Source: Pleurocapsa sp. MO_226.B13
Lineage (GTDB): Bacteria > Cyanobacteriota > Cyanobacteriia > Cyanobacteriales > Xenococcaceae
Length of the DNA stretch: 6,585 bases
Direction: 5' to 3'
NCBI GenBank assembly: GCA_030064795.1
Contig: JASJEI010000378.1
Location: 1-6,585, forward strand
The notes beneath the pieces are model-generated. The model did no database searches, was not told the DNA's origin, and worked only from the letters and a program-made list of their open reading frames with translations. A program made the translations under genes and the position numbers. Below, piece by piece: positions 4,797 through 6,585 of the stretch (position 1 is the stretch's first letter; every line of letters begins with the position of its first letter).

Positions 4797-4833
4797 CCCT
4801 CTCCTCTCTCTTCTCTCCACTCTCCCAAAAAAA
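4797..4833. repeat. Polypyrimidine/polypurine tract next to a seven-A run
   Basis: The plus strand has 30 pyrimidines (4797-4826) broken by one A at 4819, followed by seven A at 4827-4833. On the minus strand this is T7 followed by a GA-rich tract, about 100 bp upstream of the SLOG-like promoter. Such tracts can bend or form triplex DNA and can act as upstream promoter elements; no function is shown. Confidence 0.5.
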
Positions 4834-4840
4834 CTAACCG

Positions 4841-5128
4841 AGCGCAGCGAGACAGCTTAATGTAACTAGCGAACGTAGCACCCAAGAGTGCGATAAAAGC
4901 ACAGCCATCAAGCGAACGATGGGAGCGAAGTTTACGAGCGACCCAAATAAACGCGCGTGGGCTACCACTAAAAAGAAATAAAAGATAGCCCCAACCACCT
5001 GTGAGTGACTGGCTGTGCTATACTCCCATATTCGTTGCGGAGAGAGCGAAACAACCGAGCGATTAGCGAGACGGACTGAGTGTAAGGCAGTAGAAATTTA
5101 GCGAGATGTAGCTGTTTGGTTAAAGCGA
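4841..5128 (+). repeat. Field of same-strand AGCGA repeats
   Basis: AGCGA occurs at 4846, 4868, 4911, 4924, 4937, 5045, 5058, 5065, 5100 and 5124, and AGCGC at 4841. Several are embedded in longer related strings such as AGCGAACGTAG, AGCGAACGATGGGAGCGAAG and GAGCGATTAGCGAG. I saw no TCGCT in this stretch, so the repeats are in one orientation, apart from the last, which is part of a HIP1 octamer. Together with 4677-4840 this forms roughly 400 bp with no supported gene upstream of the SLOG-like gene. It could be an origin-type iteron array, a non-coding RNA region or decayed dispersed repeats. Confidence 0.45.
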
Positions 5129-5267
5129 TCGCATCATGCAGGTATCCCTCTAAGGCATATTCAAGATATCTCTGAGCATAATGACTTAGGTACATTGCAG
5201 AGATATCTTGAAGTACGAATTATCTCCAGAGCAGAGAAAACAAGCTGTATCGTTAATTGGTTGGTAG
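5102..5267 (+). pseudogene. Decayed C-terminus of a tyrosine recombinase (integrase)
   Basis: The plus strand encodes HAGIPLRHIQDISEHND followed by LGTLQRYLEV in one frame (5135-5215), then KYELSPEQRKQAVSLIGW in the frame shifted by one base (5211-5264), ending at TAG 5265-5267. This matches the end of XerC/XerD-type tyrosine recombinases: the pattern LRxIQxISGHxDLxTLQRYLEV with the catalytic Tyr in QRYLEV, and a final EQRKxAVSxIG. The HxxR box is not recognisable upstream, the usual GH is EH, and one net base shift breaks the frame after LEV. The region before 5102 hits stops in this frame. It is a remnant, not a working integrase; it shows past site-specific recombination or integration here. 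A minus-strand 75-residue open frame over the same bases is taken as its shadow. Confidence 0.65.
5160..5212. repeat. Perfect 15-bp inverted repeat inside the recombinase remnant
   Basis: TTCAAGATATCTCTG (5160-5174) and CAGAGATATCTTGAA (5198-5212) are exact reverse complements with a 23-base loop. In the recombinase frame the arms encode IQDIS and QRYLE. Each arm contains the palindrome AGATATCT. Neither side is followed by a T run, so it is not a terminator. It may have arisen by hairpin-templated correction of a partial palindrome after the gene stopped being selected, or be a binding site. Confidence 0.6.
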
Positions 5268-5291
5268 TTCCAGCAATGAACTATTAGACCA

Positions 5292-6185
5292 TTACACTAT
5301 GTCTTGTAGTTGTTCAAGAGCGAACTCTTGACCGTTAAAGTCAAACAGCTCTACATCAGTGAAGGACATAGTTGCGGAATCGAATGTAATGTCGATAGAG
5401 GTTGGAGCTGTACTGCCGAGGGTGATTTGGTTTTCGTCAAAGTCAATCCCTAACTCGGCGGTATCAAAGCCTCTGCCACCATCCACGATTTGCTCGCCGA
5501 AGCCCCGAATCAGGTCACGACCTACACCCAGATCGATCGAGCCACCACCGCCAAACCTGCCGACCCCCCCGGTCCCGGTTAAGGCGTCGACGGTATCTTT
5601 ACCAGCGCCAGTATCAATGGTGCCTGTGTTGTCGATGCCTGCGGCACCTGGGCTTTCGCCTGCGATTGAGTCTCTACCAGGACCCATATCAATAGTACCG
5701 GAGTTTTTAATGCCGCCAAATAAGCCTCCTGCATCGATTGAGTCTCTACCAGGACCCATATCAATAGTACCGGAGTTTTCAAAGCCTATATCGCCTCCTG
5801 CATCGATGACGTCTCTACCAGCGCCTGTATTGATGATGCCGTTGGACTCATTTCTGATTCCAATTGTATCAGACGAGCCATCGATTACGTCTCCACCAAT
5901 GCCTGTATTGATAGTGCCAGAGTTGAGGATTCCAAAGGGATCGCCAAAGCCATCGATGACGTCTCTACCAACGCCTGTATTGATAGTGCCAGAGTTGTTG
6001 ATCCCAGCAAAGAATTCTTGGCGGCTACTGATGATGGTATCGCCTCCTGCTAGGCTATTAGCCGTAACACCTTCAGCTACTGTAATTTCATCGCCTTCAT
6101 CAACTAAATCGGCTTGATTAGTCCAGGTGCCGAGTGAATTCCCGTTTTCGTCTTCCCAGCCTATTTCTGTCAATATTGTTGTCAT
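5292..6185 (-). CDS. Gly/Asp-rich repeat protein, RTX-like, probably calcium-binding
   Basis: The protein is 297 residues with a well-placed ribosome-binding site (AGGAG seven bases before ATG 6185). Residues 1-60 form a unique acidic N-terminus (MTTILTEIGWEDENGNS). From about 62 to 230 there are seven repeats of some 24 residues with the core NSGTINTGxGRDVIDGxG; the TGxGxDxI part resembles the GGxGxD nonapeptide of RTX beta-roll proteins, which bind calcium and are often secreted by type I systems in cyanobacteria. Residues 235-297 are a closing domain (GFDTAELGIDFDEN, ending ELFDFNGQEFALEQLQDIV). No signal peptide is visible, and no transporter gene is in the window. Two repeats share an exact 45-base DNA match, evidence of recent duplication. 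Function unknown; a surface or secreted protein is likely. Confidence 0.75.
   Translation of the reverse strand: MTTILTEIGWEDENGNSLGTWTNQADLVDEGDEITVAEGVTANSLAGGDTIISSRQEFFAGINNSGTINTGVGRDVIDGFGDPFGILNSGTINTGIGGDVIDGSSDTIGIRNESNGIINTGAGRDVIDAGGDIGFENSGTIDMGPGRDSIDAGGLFGGIKNSGTIDMGPGRDSIAGESPGAAGIDNTGTIDTGAGKDTVDALTGTGGVGRFGGGGSIDLGVGRDLIRGFGEQIVDGGRGFDTAELGIDFDENQITLGSTAPTSIDITFDSATMSFTDVELFDFNGQEFALEQLQDIV
5663..5779 (-). repeat. Exact 45-bp tandem-spaced repeat within the Gly/Asp-rich gene
   Basis: Bases 5663-5707 and 5735-5779 are the same, offset by 72 bp, which is exactly 24 codons and one protein repeat. Both encode the stretch around NSGTIDMGPGRDSI (protein residues about 137-150 and 161-174). 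Other repeats in the gene have diverged, so this pair is a recent duplication or was homogenised by gene conversion. Confidence 0.8.
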
Positions 6186-6490
6186 GATTATTCTCCTGCC
6201 ACTTGAAAATCCAAAAAATTGATTAGCAGGATAGGTTTAAATTACTCTGCTTACCTATACCAAAAGTCTAAATATATGCTGTGAAAACATTGTGAAGATG
6301 GTTTTGCCCTTTACATTACTTCAAAAAGAGCGGTTAGATCTAGCGGTTTAACAACAGATAAAATGATAGAGATTATGAACACTAAATCGAATGCGATTAA
6401 TTTTGCTAACTCAACAAGTTTGTTAGAATGCGGTGCTAACTAAGCAGAGTATGACTAATACAGATTTCGTAGAATGAGCTTATTCAGTAG
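6186..6490. other. Upstream region of the repeat-protein gene, no gene supported
   Basis: This AT-rich stretch holds the leader and promoter area for the minus-strand repeat-protein gene. A possible pairing is ATAGGT (about 6229) with ACCTAT (about 6252). On the plus strand a frame without a usual start is open from about 6280 to a TAA at 6441 and contains ATGs giving only 22-27 residues; I do not call it a gene. Confidence 0.4.
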
Positions 6491-6585
6491 ATATTTAAAG
6501 AGCTGAGGGATAAATTAATCGACACCGTTATCGACTATGCCGAGAAGAAAACCTCACCATTAACCGCTATGTTTTTCTCCCATTT
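6491..6585 (+). other. Possible start or remnant of a gene running off the right edge
   Basis: A plus-strand frame after a TAG at 6488-6490 stays open to the window end and reads ELRDKLIDTVIDYAEKK then TSPLTAMFFSH, a plausible helical protein. There is no ATG, GTG or TTG before this stretch; CTG 6503 is the only near-usual start, and the first ATG is at about 6569. It is either a truncated gene remnant or a gene starting further right. No family recognised. Confidence 0.25.

Noticed and set aside
3980..4885. Several long open frames on both strands (for example 4115-4498 plus, 3980-4537 minus, 4547-4885 minus)
   Set aside because: All stops contain A, or T on the opposite strand, so lack of that base opens every frame. 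These give Arg/Gln/Pro-rich or Leu/Val/Cys-rich nonsense without motifs; only the 4098-4676 frame has family motifs.
4968..5195. 75-residue minus-strand open frame
   Set aside because: It lies opposite the recombinase remnant, whose plus-strand peptides match a known family; its start falls in the loop of the inverted repeat and it has no ribosome-binding site.
5663..5779. CRISPR-like repeat-spacer pattern
   Set aside because: The repeats are codon-phased parts of a protein gene with diverging neighbours, not a repeat-spacer array.
5359..6117. 252-residue plus-strand open frame rich in Pro and Ser
   Set aside because: It is the antisense shadow of the Gly/Asp-rich repeat gene, which has a good ribosome-binding site and clear protein repeats.
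6243..6451. 11-bp inverted pair TACTCTGCTTA and TAAGCAGAGTA about 190 bp apart, considered as transposon ends
   Set aside because: A few 11-bp inverted matches are expected by chance in a window of this size, and there is no transposase or target duplication.

Overview
The window looks like accessory DNA, most likely a plasmid or integrated plasmid-like element, from a cyanobacterium. The main evidence is the HIP1 octamer GCGATCGC, seen about nine times in 6.6 kb (for example at 34, 981, 1956, 1976, 2328, 2568, 3884, 4054 and 5125), where chance would give well under one. The gene content agrees: a primase-like replication protein, small DNA-binding regulators, a phage Gp157-type protein, a broken tyrosine recombinase and many tiny unknown genes. 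No rRNA, tRNA, CRISPR array or intact transposase was seen.

Left part (1-1500): a minus-strand cluster of two tiny, start/stop-coupled genes (447-590 and 331-447) runs into the N-terminus of a primase-like protein that leaves the window. A 311-bp intergenic region separates it from a divergent plus-strand gene for a helix-turn-helix regulator (902-1267), followed by a possible 61-residue gene.

Middle part (1538-3895): a minus-strand run of five genes (132, 222, 178-193, 65 and 65 residues) that probably forms one operon. It contains a siphovirus Gp157-family protein and an unrecognised 222-residue protein. The fourth gene has no usual start codon; a strong Shine-Dalgarno sequence points to AUC. 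The operon starts from a divergent control region with two copies of a palindromic operator, each placed just upstream of a TATA-like -10 element. A ribbon-helix-helix-like protein encoded on the other side (3895-4101) is the obvious candidate repressor. An 11-bp inverted repeat sits where the minus-strand RNA should begin.

The most unusual item is at 4098-4676 on the minus strand: a 192-residue SLOG/DprA-like Rossmann protein whose coding strand is almost free of adenine (10 A in 576 sense bases). The plus strand has T-free runs of 234, 119 and 144 bases. The protein consequently has no Lys, Asn, Glu, Ile, Thr or Tyr and no internal Met, and has one Asp, one His and one Gln; the single Asp lies in the conserved GCAxGVD motif. 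Its stop codon overlaps that of the convergent ribbon-helix-helix gene. Because stop codons need A, this region is full of false open frames in every phase.

Right part (4700-6585): a 400-bp non-coding stretch with a polypurine tract and many same-strand AGCGA repeats, then the decayed C-terminus of a tyrosine recombinase carrying a perfect 15-bp inverted repeat, then a 297-residue glycine/aspartate-rich repeat protein resembling calcium-binding RTX-type proteins, and finally about 400 bp without a confident gene.
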